A stretch of 64,000 bases of DNA, from the NCBI GenBank assembly GCA_023413895.1, contig JAEZOU010000053.1:1-64000 (forward strand). The letters are read 5' to 3'. Shown here piece by piece: positions 17,023-25,242 of this stretch; positions within the stretch are counted from its first letter, which is position 1; each line of letters begins with the position of its first letter. The position numbers and the translations under genes were made by a program. The notes below the pieces were generated by a model, which had not been told where the DNA came from, did not search any database, and was given only the letters and a program-made list of their open reading frames with translations. The DNA is from Bacteroidota bacterium (GTDB lineage Bacteria > Bacteroidota > Bacteroidia > Bacteroidales > WCHB1-69).

Positions 17023-18582
17023 ATGTTTAAAGGACACCCGAAAGGGCTATTAGCAGCGGCCCTCAGTAATATGGGAGAGCGTTTCGGCTACTATATTATG
17101 AATGCTGTTTTGGTATTGTTTCTCTGTTCAAAATTCGGATTAGGAGAAGCAACAAGTGGAACTATTTATTCATTCTTTTACGCAGGTATCTATCTTTTAA
17201 GTTTAGTGGGTGGTCTTATAGCAGACCGTACACAAAATTACAAGGGTACTATCCGTAAAGGTTTATTTGTAATGGCTTGTGGATATATTATTTTATCTAT
17301 TCCACTTTTGGCAACTCCACAAAATAGTACAGGATTGCTTGTTTTGACTTGTGTTGCATTATTCTTAATTGCCTTTGGTAATGGTTTGTTCAAAGGTAAC
17401 TTGCAAGCTATCGTAGGTCAAATGTATGATAATTTCGAAGCGGAAGCAGCAAAAGAAGGCCCTGAAGCTTTGAGAATTGCAAAGAGCAAACGTGACTCAG
17501 GTTTCCAAATTTTCTACGTTTTTATCAATGTAGGTGGTTTGATTGCGCCTTTTGTTGCTCCATTGTTACGCGAATGGTGGCTTGAAACTAATGGTATGGT
17601 TTATAATGCAGCTCTTCCTGCTTTGTGCCACGAGTTCATTAACAATGCTAGTGCTATGAGCGCACAAGCTATGGATAACTTAAATACTATGATGGCTGCT
17701 GCTGGTGGTAATGTAGCTGATATGGCAGGTTCTTGCGCAAAATATTTGCAAATTTTCAATGAAGGAATCCACTATTCTTTCATTGCTTCTGTAGCTGCAA
17801 TGTTAATCTCTTTGGTTATTTTTATCACTAACCAAAAAAGATTCCCTACTCCTGCTAAGAAAGAAAAAGTTGAATCAGCATCTTATACTCAAGAAGAAAA
17901 GGCTGCTATGGCAAAAGAGATTAAACAACGTCTTCTCGCTTTGTTTGCTGTATTAGGTATCGTTATCTTCTTCTGGTTCTCTTTCCACCAAAATGGTATG
18001 TCTTTGTCATTCTTCGCTCGTGACTTTGTTGATTCTTCAAAAGTAGCTCCTGAAATTTGGCAAGCTATCAACCCATTCTTCGTTATCGTTTTGACTCCAA
18101 TCATTATGGCTATCTTTGCTGCTTTCACTAATCGTGGTAAAGAGATCTCTACTCCTAAGAAAATTGCCATCGGTATGTTTATCGCAGGTTTAGCTTTCTT
18201 GTTCTTGGCGATCTTCTCTTCTTTGAAAGGTTATCCATCAGCAAACACATTCAAAGCTCTTCCTGTTGATGATCAATTAGCTCAAAAAGCACATTGGTGG
18301 GTACTTATTGCAGTTTATTTCTTCTTAACTGTTGCAGAGTTGTTTATTTCTCCACTTGGATTGTCATTCGTATCAAAAGTAGCTCCAAAACACCTTTTAG
18401 GATTGTGCCAAGGTTTATGGTTAGGCGCAACCGCTATTGGTAACCTCTTGTTGTGGATTGGACCTCTTATGTACAACGCTTGGCCAATTTGGCAATGCTG
18501 GACCGTATTCTTGGTAGTATGTCTTATCTCTATGGGCGTAATGTTAGGTATGGTTAAATGGCTCGAAAAAGTCACTCAATAA
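17023..18582 (+). CDS. POT/PTR2-family proton-dependent oligopeptide transporter
   Basis: The 519-residue inner-membrane protein of the major facilitator superfamily has about 12-14 hydrophobic segments. The N terminus (GHPKGLLAAALSNMGERFGYY) aligns with the POT signature E-x-x-E-R-F-x-Y-Y, but the first glutamate is replaced by Asn. As I recall, Bacteroidota have a branch of POT proteins with this change, so it is probably a variant family and not a damaged gene. The second POT signature region appears as GLFKGNLQAIVGQMY. The predicted substrate class is di- and tripeptides taken up with protons. A strong terminator follows. Confidence 0.85.
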   Translation: MFKGHPKGLLAAALSNMGERFGYYIMNAVLVLFLCSKFGLGEATSGTIYSFFYAGIYLLSLVGGLIADRTQNYKGTIRKGLFVMACGYIILSIPLLATPQNSTGLLVLTCVALFLIAFGNGLFKGNLQAIVGQMYDNFEAEAAKEGPEALRIAKSKRDSGFQIFYVFINVGGLIAPFVAPLLREWWLETNGMVYNAALPALCHEFINNASAMSAQAMDNLNTMMAAAGGNVADMAGSCAKYLQIFNEGIHYSFIASVAAMLISLVIFITNQKRFPTPAKKEKVESASYTQEEKAAMAKEIKQRLLALFAVLGIVIFFWFSFHQNGMSLSFFARDFVDSSKVAPEIWQAINPFFVIVLTPIIMAIFAAFTNRGKEISTPKKIAIGMFIAGLAFLFLAIFSSLKGYPSANTFKALPVDDQLAQKAHWWVLIAVYFFLTVAELFISPLGLSFVSKVAPKHLLGLCQGLWLGATAIGNLLLWIGPLMYNAWPIWQCWTVFLVVCLISMGVMLGMVKWLEKVTQ

Positions 18583-18602
18583 TCAGGTAACCTATTGATA
18601 TT

Positions 18603-18639
18603 AAAAAGGCTGTCTAATTTATTTTGGACGGCCTTTTTT
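18603..18639 (+). terminator. Rho-independent terminator after the POT transporter
   Basis: GGCTGTC (18608-18614) pairs with GACGGCC (18627-18633), with one G-T pair. A-rich sequence precedes the stem and six T residues follow it. Confidence 0.85.
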
Positions 18640-18668
18640 GTTTACAAGGGGGCGATATGGGCAAAAAG

Positions 18669-18704
18669 AAAGAGGCAGCGTGAATGGTTTCAAACTGCCT
18701 CTTT
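18669..18704. terminator. Bidirectional terminator between the POT gene and gldA
   Basis: A 10-bp perfect stem AAAGAGGCAG/CTGCCTCTTT (18669-18678 with 18695-18704) has T tracts on both strands. It mainly serves gldA on the minus strand. Confidence 0.85.
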
Positions 18705-18729
18705 TTTATCGGTATAAAAATTCAGAAGA

Positions 18730-19470
18730 CTATTTTTGTTTCTGTGTGGTGAGCAAGTGAAATACCTCTTCCATTCCCAAAAGTTGATCTTTTTTCTGTA
18801 AATCAGATACTTTTTTTCTCAATTCTTGAATGGATGAGTCGGCCACTAAATCACCTTTGTTGATGATGATTACGCGGTCGCAAACAGCTTCCACTTCCTG
18901 CATAATGTGCGTAGAAAGAAGTACAGTTTTGGTTTTTCCGCAATTTTTGATAAGTTGTCGAATCTCAATCAATTGATTTGGGTCAAGACCTGTAGTAGGT
19001 TCGTCTAAAATGAGTACTTCGGGGTCGTGGATAAGTGCTTGTGCCAAGCCTACACGTTGTTTGTAGCCACGAGAAAGAGCTGCAATTTTCTTATGCTGTT
19101 CCAAACCCAATCCTGTTAGCTCAATCACTTCGTCAACACGTTGTTTTTTGTTTTTAATATGATGAATTCCACCAATGAAAGACAAAAATTCTTTTACATA
19201 CATGTCGTGGTAAAGAGGATTGGCTTCCGATAGATAACCGATTTTGGAGCGGAGTGCTAACGAATCGTTCCAAATATCAAGTCCACAAACGGTTACATCA
19301 CCTTCAGTAGGTGGAATAAAGCAAGTGATAATTTTCATCATAGTGGATTTTCCAGCGCCGTTAGGTCCTAGAAAACCAACAACTTCACCTTTTTTTATAT
19401 CGAAGGAAACATCGTTTAAAGCACGTTGCTGTCCGTAAATTTTTGTAATGTGAGAAACAGATATTGACAT
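18730..19470 (-). CDS. gldA: GldA-like ABC transporter ATP-binding protein
   Basis: The 246-residue ATPase subunit has Walker A GPNGAGKST (about 35-43), a signature loop LSRGYKQR, Walker B VLILDEPTTGLDP and the switch histidine in LLSTHIMQEVEAVCDRV. The segments GEVVGFLGPNGAGKSTMMKI, LDPNQLIEIRQLIKN and KTVLLSTHIMQEVEA are closest, as I recall, to GldA of Flavobacterium, which works with GldF and GldG in gliding and secretion-related functions. No gldF, gldG or other permease gene is next to it: it is monocistronic, with a terminator behind and bactofilin diverging in front. It could equally serve a different permease. Confidence 0.75.
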   Translation of the reverse strand: MSISVSHITKIYGQQRALNDVSFDIKKGEVVGFLGPNGAGKSTMMKIITCFIPPTEGDVTVCGLDIWNDSLALRSKIGYLSEANPLYHDMYVKEFLSFIGGIHHIKNKKQRVDEVIELTGLGLEQHKKIAALSRGYKQRVGLAQALIHDPEVLILDEPTTGLDPNQLIEIRQLIKNCGKTKTVLLSTHIMQEVEAVCDRVIIINKGDLVADSSIQELRKKVSDLQKKDQLLGMEEVFHLLTTQKQK

Positions 19471-19488
19471 AATTCAAAAATTGGGTCG

Positions 19489-19496
19489 CAAAAATA
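19489..19496 (-). promoter_or_regulatory. -7 box for gldA
   Basis: On the minus strand TATTTTTG (19496-19489) lies 19 bp before the gldA start. No clean -33 TTTG is visible. Confidence 0.55.
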
Positions 19497-19528
19497 CAAA
19501 AACTTTCCCACATATCTAAAATTTTTGA

Positions 19529-19536
19529 TATTTTTG
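19529..19536 (+). promoter_or_regulatory. -7 box for the bactofilin operon
   Basis: TATTTTTG on the plus strand is followed by a leader of about 90 nt before ATG 19629. The -33 half is weak. It is divergent from, and 32 bp away from, the gldA -7 box. Confidence 0.55.
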
Positions 19537-19628
19537 TAGCCATAAATAAAACTATGTAACATATTGGGGCGTGCAGTCGTACAATGTAGGAATTTAATTA
19601 TATCAAAAACATAAATAAAACAAGCAAT

Positions 19629-20009
19629 ATGGCAAAAACATACGAAGTTGAAGAACCTAATGGACCGAATATTATCGCTCGTGGAACCATTTTTGAGGGA
19701 AATATCCTCAATGCTGGTGATTGTCGAATTGATGGCACTATGAAAGGAAATATCAACTCTTCTGCTAAAATTATTGTAGGGAAAAGTGGAAAAGTGGAAG
19801 GCGACATAAGATGTACATCTATTGAGATTGAAGGAATGGTGAAGGCTAATATTCAAGTAAAAGATCTTCTTGCTTTAAAATCAACAGCAAATTTAGTAGG
19901 TAATATTCAAGTAGGAAAGATTGCAATTGAACCAGGTGCATCTTTTGCTGGTAATTGTACAATGCTTACTTCACCGAAACCAGTAATTCCGACTATTACA
20001 GAAAAATAA
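19629..20009 (+). CDS. Bactofilin (polymer-forming cytoskeletal protein)
   Basis: The 126-residue protein has the repeating hydrophobic/Gly pattern of the bactofilin beta-helix from about 17 to 115 (GTIFEGNILNAGDCRIDGTMKG, GKVEGDIRCTSIEIEGMVKA, GNIQVGKIAIEPGASFAGNC), flanked by short disordered ends. Bactofilins polymerise at the membrane without nucleotide and commonly organise cell-wall or envelope enzymes. It is the first gene of a probable run with a lipoprotein, nadC, yihY and lpxB, which fits an envelope connection for several members. Confidence 0.92.
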   Translation: MAKTYEVEEPNGPNIIARGTIFEGNILNAGDCRIDGTMKGNINSSAKIIVGKSGKVEGDIRCTSIEIEGMVKANIQVKDLLALKSTANLVGNIQVGKIAIEPGASFAGNCTMLTSPKPVIPTITEK

Positions 20010-20047
20010 TTTCTGTAAGTAATCGTTTTTATTTGAAATTTTGCATT

Positions 20048-20566
20048 ATGAACTTTTTCAAGGCTGTCAGGAGATGGGGATTTATTTCTCTTGTTGCGAT
20101 GGCGTTGTTGCTTATCTATTCATGTCGTCGGGAACCTCAGTTTTCTAAGGTTCCATTTATCTCTTTTGTCAGTTTTGAAAAGTATGAACAGGTGAATGGT
20201 AAGGATAATTTGGGAAGGTTAACTTTCCATTTCCAAGATGGTGATGGCGATATAGGGCTGAATGTGACCGATGTTCAACCACCTTTCGATAGCTCATCTG
20301 TTTATCATCACAACTTCTTTTGTAATTATTACGAGAAGCAAAATGGTGAATTTGTAAAGATAGATTTGCCTTTAAGTCAAAATGCACGAATTCCGCGGTT
20401 GAGTGATTTAGAGTCGGAATCAATAGAGGGTGAAATTTCCTTGGATTTAAATATCAACAATCCATTTTCAACGTATGATACTATCCGTTTTGACTTTTAT
20501 ATTGTGGATAGAGCATTGAACCATAGTGATACGGTAATAACACCAGAAATAATTGTTAATAAATAA
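20048..20566 (+). CDS. Lipoprotein of unknown function
   Basis: The 172-residue lipoprotein has a signal sequence and lipobox LIYSC (C26), then a small beta-rich domain with the segment FHFQDGDGDIGL, typical of uncharacterised Bacteroidota lipoproteins. I place the start at ATG 20048. A longer frame from 19955 would overlap bactofilin out of frame by 55 bp and would bury the signal peptide. It is 38 bp behind bactofilin and 3 bp before nadC. Its job is unknown. Confidence 0.75.
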   Translation: MNFFKAVRRWGFISLVAMALLLIYSCRREPQFSKVPFISFVSFEKYEQVNGKDNLGRLTFHFQDGDGDIGLNVTDVQPPFDSSSVYHHNFFCNYYEKQNGEFVKIDLPLSQNARIPRLSDLESESIEGEISLDLNINNPFSTYDTIRFDFYIVDRALNHSDTVITPEIIVNK

Positions 20567-20569
20567 GTT

Positions 20570-21418
20570 ATGCAGATTCAAGATAATATTAAAGAGATTG
20601 TAAGACAAGCATTAATGGAAGATGTTGGCGATGGTGACCACTCTTCGCTTAGTTGTATAAGTGGCAGCATTATCGGAAGAATGAAACTTTTAGCCAAGGA
20701 AAATGGAATTTTAGCAGGTGTGGAAGTGGCAAAAGAGGTGATTCGTCAGGTTGATGAAGCGATTACAATGGAGGTTTTTATTCATGATGGAGAAACAATT
20801 AATGTAGGTGATGTAGTTTTTGAACTCTCTGGTCCAGCAAGAAGTATGCTAACGGCTGAACGTACTTTGCTTAATTTTATGCAACGATTGAGTGGTGTGG
20901 CCACTGCTTCACGCTGCTATGCAGATGCAGTTGCAGGTACGGCAGCAACAATTCTTGATACTCGTAAAACTACACCTGGAATGCGTTTTCTTGAAAAATA
21001 TGCTGTAAAAATGGGCGGTTGTGAAAATCATCGTTTCGGTCTTTTTGATATGATTATGTTGAAAGATAATCATATTGATTTTGCTGGTGGAATAGAAGAT
21101 GCGATTTTAGCCACCCATAATTACTTAAAAGAGAAAAATCTAAATCTTAAGATTGAAGTGGAAACTCGTAATATAGAGGAGATTGAGCAGGTGATGAAAG
21201 TGGGTGGAATTCATAGAATCATGCTTGATAATTTTACACCTGAAAAAATTAAGGAGGCACTTGTCGTAATTGATGGGAAATATGAAACAGAGGCGTCTGG
21301 TGGTATAACAATGCAGAATCTGCGTGAGTATGCGCTTACCGGTGTTGATTATATCTCCATCGGAGCTTTAACACATCAAATCAAAAGTTTAGACCTCAGT
21401 CTAAAATTTATAAAATAG
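20570..21418 (+). CDS. nadC: Nicotinate-nucleotide pyrophosphorylase (carboxylating)
   Basis: NadC converts quinolinate and PRPP to nicotinate mononucleotide in de novo NAD synthesis. The 282-residue protein shows the quinolinate-site motifs ILDTRKTTPGMRFLEKYAV and GGCENHRFGLFDMIMLKDNH. The C-terminal barrel segment EASGGITMQNLREYALTGVD carries phosphate-binding residues. Length is normal. nadA and nadB are not in the window. It starts 3 bp after the lipoprotein and its stop touches the next ATG. Confidence 0.96.
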   Translation: MQIQDNIKEIVRQALMEDVGDGDHSSLSCISGSIIGRMKLLAKENGILAGVEVAKEVIRQVDEAITMEVFIHDGETINVGDVVFELSGPARSMLTAERTLLNFMQRLSGVATASRCYADAVAGTAATILDTRKTTPGMRFLEKYAVKMGGCENHRFGLFDMIMLKDNHIDFAGGIEDAILATHNYLKEKNLNLKIEVETRNIEEIEQVMKVGGIHRIMLDNFTPEKIKEALVVIDGKYETEASGGITMQNLREYALTGVDYISIGALTHQIKSLDLSLKFIK

Positions 21419-22426
21419 ATGAAAAATCTAAATACGCACAAAATATATCTGTTGAGAAAACTTGTGCGCATAAAAAATGTTGGTTGGATTTCCAAACTAA
21501 TCCGTTACTTGAAGCGATTGGTAATACCTGGTTTTCAGGGAGTTCCTTTTTGGGAGGTGATGAAGTTCTTTTTGGAATCTGTATTTAAAGGCGTGTTATT
21601 TCAGCGCGCTGCTGCAATGACCTACAATATTTTTATGGCGCTCATTCCTATGCTGATGGCATTGATAGCGACGCTCTCATTCTTAGGTGATTCTTTGCAA
21701 CAATATCTTATCAACTTTATCCAGTCCATACTCCCCGATAATGCTTGGGAGTTTGTTTCCCAAATATTGAACGATCTCATTCAGCGGCAAAATAATACCA
21801 TCTTTTGGCTTTCGTTAGGTTTAGGTGTTTATCTTACTTTTATTTGTATCAATTCTATAATTAATAGTCTGAATATCACTTACTTTAAGATACGGAGAAG
21901 AAATGGAATAAAGCAATTGCCTATTAGTTTTATTATGGTCATTTGTTTCTACTTAGTTATTATTTTAGCATGTGGTATCTTTTTGGGTTCGTCTCATCTT
22001 ATCCGGATAATTAGTGATTATTTTGGAGATTCTGGAACGTTTTATCATATATCTATCTTAGTGGTACGTTGGGTGTTAATATTCGTTTTAGTTTATACAA
22101 TGCTTTCGTCGCTTTTCTATTTCGCTCCGTATGATAAAAAATATTTCCATTTTTTTTCGGCAGGTTCTATGTTTTCCACAATTACATTGATGCTGCTGAT
22201 GACAGTGCTGAATCTCTATTTCTCTCATTTTTCAACATACAATGTGGTTTACGGTTCTATCGGAGCATTATTAATTATTTTACTCTGTATCTATTGGGGG
22301 GCTGCGGTGGTTCTAATAGGCTTTGATTTAAATGTAAGTATTTGTATTGCAAAGCAATGTCGTGTAAGTGAAGATGAAGAGTGGAAAATTGAGAGTACAA
22401 TTCAAGAAGAAGATACTTTAGAATAA
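21419..22426 (+). CDS. YihY/BrkB-family membrane protein
   Basis: The 335-residue integral membrane protein has six hydrophobic segments between about 60 and 310. It carries the family's conserved beginning FQRAAAMTYNIFMALIPML and ending GSIGALLIILLCIYWGAAVVL. The family was once called ribonuclease BN in error; its function remains unclear. The ATG directly follows the nadC stop with no spacer. lpxB follows after 6 bp. Confidence 0.88.
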   Translation: MKNLNTHKIYLLRKLVRIKNVGWISKLIRYLKRLVIPGFQGVPFWEVMKFFLESVFKGVLFQRAAAMTYNIFMALIPMLMALIATLSFLGDSLQQYLINFIQSILPDNAWEFVSQILNDLIQRQNNTIFWLSLGLGVYLTFICINSIINSLNITYFKIRRRNGIKQLPISFIMVICFYLVIILACGIFLGSSHLIRIISDYFGDSGTFYHISILVVRWVLIFVLVYTMLSSLFYFAPYDKKYFHFFSAGSMFSTITLMLLMTVLNLYFSHFSTYNVVYGSIGALLIILLCIYWGAAVVLIGFDLNVSICIAKQCRVSEDEEWKIESTIQEEDTLE

Positions 22427-22432
22427 TGTTAT

Positions 22433-23551
22433 ATGAAATACTACGTTGTAGCTGGAGAAGCTTCTGGCGACCTATTGGGTTCCTATCTGATGCGCGAAAT
22501 AAAAAAACTAGATCAGCAAGCGGATTTCTGCTGCTGGGGCGGTGATTTAATGGAAGCGGAAGGAGGACAAATCAATAAACATTATAAAGATTTAGCATTT
22601 ATGGGATTTTGGGAGGTGGCTACACATCTTCGCACCATCCTTAAGAACCTGCAAATATGTAAGTTGGAAATTCTCCTTTATGAGCCTGATGTAATCATTT
22701 TGATTGATTATCCAGGTTTTAATATGCGGATTGCAGAATTTGCTCGTGAGAATAATATTAGAGTGGTTTATTATGTATCACCGCAAATTTGGGCATGGAA
22801 GAAAAAACGTATTCATAAGATTATCAGAGATGTAGATACGTTGCTAACTATTTTGCCTTTCGAGAAGGAGATTTACGCACGCCATGGCTACGAGGCACAC
22901 TATATTGGCCACCCGCTTTTGGATGTAATCACCCCTGAAGTATTGGAAGATAAAAGTTCTGATTTTAGAGCAAAATATAATATTAATAATGTAAAACCGA
23001 TTATTGCAGTTCTTCCAGGAAGTAGAACACAAGAAATTAAGCGAATTCTTCCCGTTATGCTACAGGTAATTGAACAGTTTCCAGATTGCCAATTTGTAAT
23101 GTCAAAAGTGAAGTGGCTTCCGCAAAGTTTATATGATAAATATCTGAAAAACAAATCTGTAAAGATTATAGAAGGAGATACGTACGAGATTCTAAAAAAT
23201 GCGAAAGCAGCTTTGGTAACTTCTGGAACAGCAACTTTAGAAACCGCTATTCTGAATATTCCACAAGTGGTATGTTATAAGACAAGTGCTTTGTCATATG
23301 CTATAGCACGTGTATTAGTAGGTAAGAGTATTCGCTTTATCTCATTGGTTAATCTAATAGCTAATAAACAGATAGTTAAGGAATTGCTACAATCTGATTG
23401 TAATGCAAATACTATATCAAAGGAGTTGTCACTACTTCTAAATGATGCGGAAACGATTTCTAAAATGGATGCTGATTATAAAGAGTTACGACAAATTTTA
23501 GGCAATAGTGGAGCTTCCCAGCGTGCTGCAGAGCTCGTTGTGAAAAAATAA
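22433..23551 (+). CDS. lpxB: Lipid-A-disaccharide synthase
   Basis: LpxB condenses UDP-2,3-diacylglucosamine with lipid X to make the lipid A disaccharide on the inner leaflet of the inner membrane. The 372-residue protein begins YYVVAGEASGDLLGSYLM, the family's signature. It has IDYPGFNMRIAEFAR, YYVSPQIWAWKKKR and VLPGSRTQEIKR in order, with the C-terminal TSGTATLETAI donor-site motif. It is the last gene of the bactofilin-nadC-yihY run. Confidence 0.95.
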   Translation: MKYYVVAGEASGDLLGSYLMREIKKLDQQADFCCWGGDLMEAEGGQINKHYKDLAFMGFWEVATHLRTILKNLQICKLEILLYEPDVIILIDYPGFNMRIAEFARENNIRVVYYVSPQIWAWKKKRIHKIIRDVDTLLTILPFEKEIYARHGYEAHYIGHPLLDVITPEVLEDKSSDFRAKYNINNVKPIIAVLPGSRTQEIKRILPVMLQVIEQFPDCQFVMSKVKWLPQSLYDKYLKNKSVKIIEGDTYEILKNAKAALVTSGTATLETAILNIPQVVCYKTSALSYAIARVLVGKSIRFISLVNLIANKQIVKELLQSDCNANTISKELSLLLNDAETISKMDADYKELRQILGNSGASQRAAELVVKK

Positions 23552-23659
23552 CTTTTTTTAACAGTTGCTCATTTTCTATATTTTTTTCTTCAAAAAAGGA
23601 AAAATTCTATTCAGAAATGGTATAAATCAAGATTTTAGTATATCTTGAAGGCTTCTTCA

Positions 23660-23699
23660 AAGTGGAAAAACAATATTATCTTTGCCAAAATTTCCACTT
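23660..23699 (+). promoter_or_regulatory. Promoter of the phosphoesterase gene with flanking inverted repeats
   Basis: The -7 TATCTTTG (23676-23683) gives a start near 23688 and a leader of about 12 nt. A perfect 9-bp inverted repeat, AAGTGGAAA (23660-23668) and TTTCCACTT (23691-23699), brackets the -7 box and ends against the ATG. A second repeat, TTGAAG-GCTT-CTTCAA (23645-23660), lies just upstream. Confidence 0.55.
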
Positions 23700-24761
23700 A
23701 TGAAAAACTTTCTATTTCTACTAATTTTACTCGTTTTCTCAAAAATATCTATTTCACAAGTAGATACGAGTTTTTATTGTGTAATGTTCTACAATTTGGA
23801 AAATCTCTTTGATCCGAGAGATGATAGTTTACGCAACGATGATGCCTTTACGCCAACAGGAATGAACCATTGGACATTTTCAAAATTTAATCGTAAGATT
23901 AATAACTTAGCAAAGGTGATACTTTCGATTAATGCATGGAGTCCGCCCGATATTATTGGTGTAGCGGAAGTTGAGAATGAGTTTGTATTGCGGCAACTCT
24001 GCTATCAGACGGGATTAAAACGTTACGGTTATAAGATTGTTCATTACGATTCTCCTGATTCACGCGGAATTGATGTAGCACTATTGTATCGTCACAAAAA
24101 TATCAAGATTGCAGAGAGTCGGGCTATCCCTATTGTATTTCCATTTGAGCCGCGAAGTAGAAATCGTGATATATTATATGTTAAGGCGTTGACAATACAG
24201 AATGATACGTTACATCTTTTTGTCAACCATTGGACCTCGCGTTATAGTGGATATGCCGCAACCATTGTCAAGCGTAATCACTATGCGAGCGTGGTTCGAC
24301 AGTGGAGTGATTCTTTGTTGACGAAAGATTCTTCGGCACGCATTATTATAATGGGCGATCTAAACGATTATCCAACTGATGAGAGTGTAATTGAAGTGTT
24401 GCAAGCTCAACCTTATACAGTAAATGGAAAATTATCGGCATTGAATAATTTGATGCATCGCTTTTTAAATATGAAGAATGTTGGAACGCATAAAGGAGGC
24501 GAATTTTGGGGTTGTTTAGACCAAATGATTGTTTCAAAATCTTTGTTGGATAGTTCAGATTCTTTACAGATTCTAGAACAAAAGGCAGAAATCTATCAAG
24601 CTGATTTTATGATGGTTCCTGATGAAAAATATGGGGGAGTAAAAAATAATAGAACTTATTTAGGTCCTAGATATTTGGGTGGTTTTTCAGATCATCTGCC
24701 AATTTTTCTTCGATTGTTGAGGATTACAAATAGATATCAATCAGGCCATCCGGAGCAGTGA
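23700..24761 (+). CDS. Secreted endonuclease/exonuclease/phosphatase-family protein
   Basis: The 353-residue protein has a signal peptide (about 1-20) and an EEP-fold catalytic domain. Visible residues are the metal-binding Glu in IGVAEVENEF, the SRGIDVALLYR segment, FVNHWTSRYSG, the catalytic GDLNDYP loop and the terminal G-x-S-D-H-L-P. It may hydrolyse nucleic acid, nucleotides or a phosphodiester outside the cytoplasm; the substrate is not evident. The frame opens earlier at TTG 23682, but that codon lies inside the -7 box, so I use ATG 23700. The last 38 bp overlap the end of rimM on the other strand. Confidence 0.85.
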   Translation: MKNFLFLLILLVFSKISISQVDTSFYCVMFYNLENLFDPRDDSLRNDDAFTPTGMNHWTFSKFNRKINNLAKVILSINAWSPPDIIGVAEVENEFVLRQLCYQTGLKRYGYKIVHYDSPDSRGIDVALLYRHKNIKIAESRAIPIVFPFEPRSRNRDILYVKALTIQNDTLHLFVNHWTSRYSGYAATIVKRNHYASVVRQWSDSLLTKDSSARIIIMGDLNDYPTDESVIEVLQAQPYTVNGKLSALNNLMHRFLNMKNVGTHKGGEFWGCLDQMIVSKSLLDSSDSLQILEQKAEIYQADFMMVPDEKYGGVKNNRTYLGPRYLGGFSDHLPIFLRLLRITNRYQSGHPEQ

Positions 24762-25242
24762 TGTAGATAGTTTTGTTGTCTCTATCTACTATTTCAAACA
24801 CTTCGTCAATGGCTGGAATTAAAATCTCCTTACCATTGCAGTCGATTTGCATAATAGGTTGATGAGAAATATCGATAAAATCGGTGCATTTGCCAATATC
24901 ACCTTTCTCTTTGTCAATAACTTTGAAACCAATTACTTCGTGGAAATAGAATTTGTTTCCTTCAAGGGGAGGAAGCATAGAAAGAGGAAGGAAAAGTTTC
25001 GCTTTTACCAATGATTTTGCCTCTTCACCATCAACATCTTGAAATTTGACTACGGCTTGATTGTTATCACTTTTCATTTGGATATCTTCAATCATATAGG
25101 GCAATTTTTCATCACCGATTTCGATAAAAACGGCATCCAAATCTCTATATTTTTCAGGTTCATCAGTATCTAAAAATATGGTTAATTGTCCTTTATAACC
25201 AAAAGGTTTGGTAATCACTCCTAAGTAATAAAATTCTTCCAT
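24724..25242 (-). CDS. rimM: 16S rRNA processing protein RimM
   Basis: RimM helps maturation of the 30S subunit head by binding S19. The 172-residue protein has the N-terminal RimM barrel (YLGVITKPFGYKGQLTIFLD) and a PRC-barrel half (FYFHEVIGFKVIDKEKGDIG and onward). The start ATG overlaps the previous gene's stop as TAATG, so translation is coupled to the acyltransferase. rpsP and trmD, its usual partners, are absent. Confidence 0.93.
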   Translation of the reverse strand: MEEFYYLGVITKPFGYKGQLTIFLDTDEPEKYRDLDAVFIEIGDEKLPYMIEDIQMKSDNNQAVVKFQDVDGEEAKSLVKAKLFLPLSMLPPLEGNKFYFHEVIGFKVIDKEKGDIGKCTDFIDISHQPIMQIDCNGKEILIPAIDEVFEIVDRDNKTIYITAPDGLIDIYL

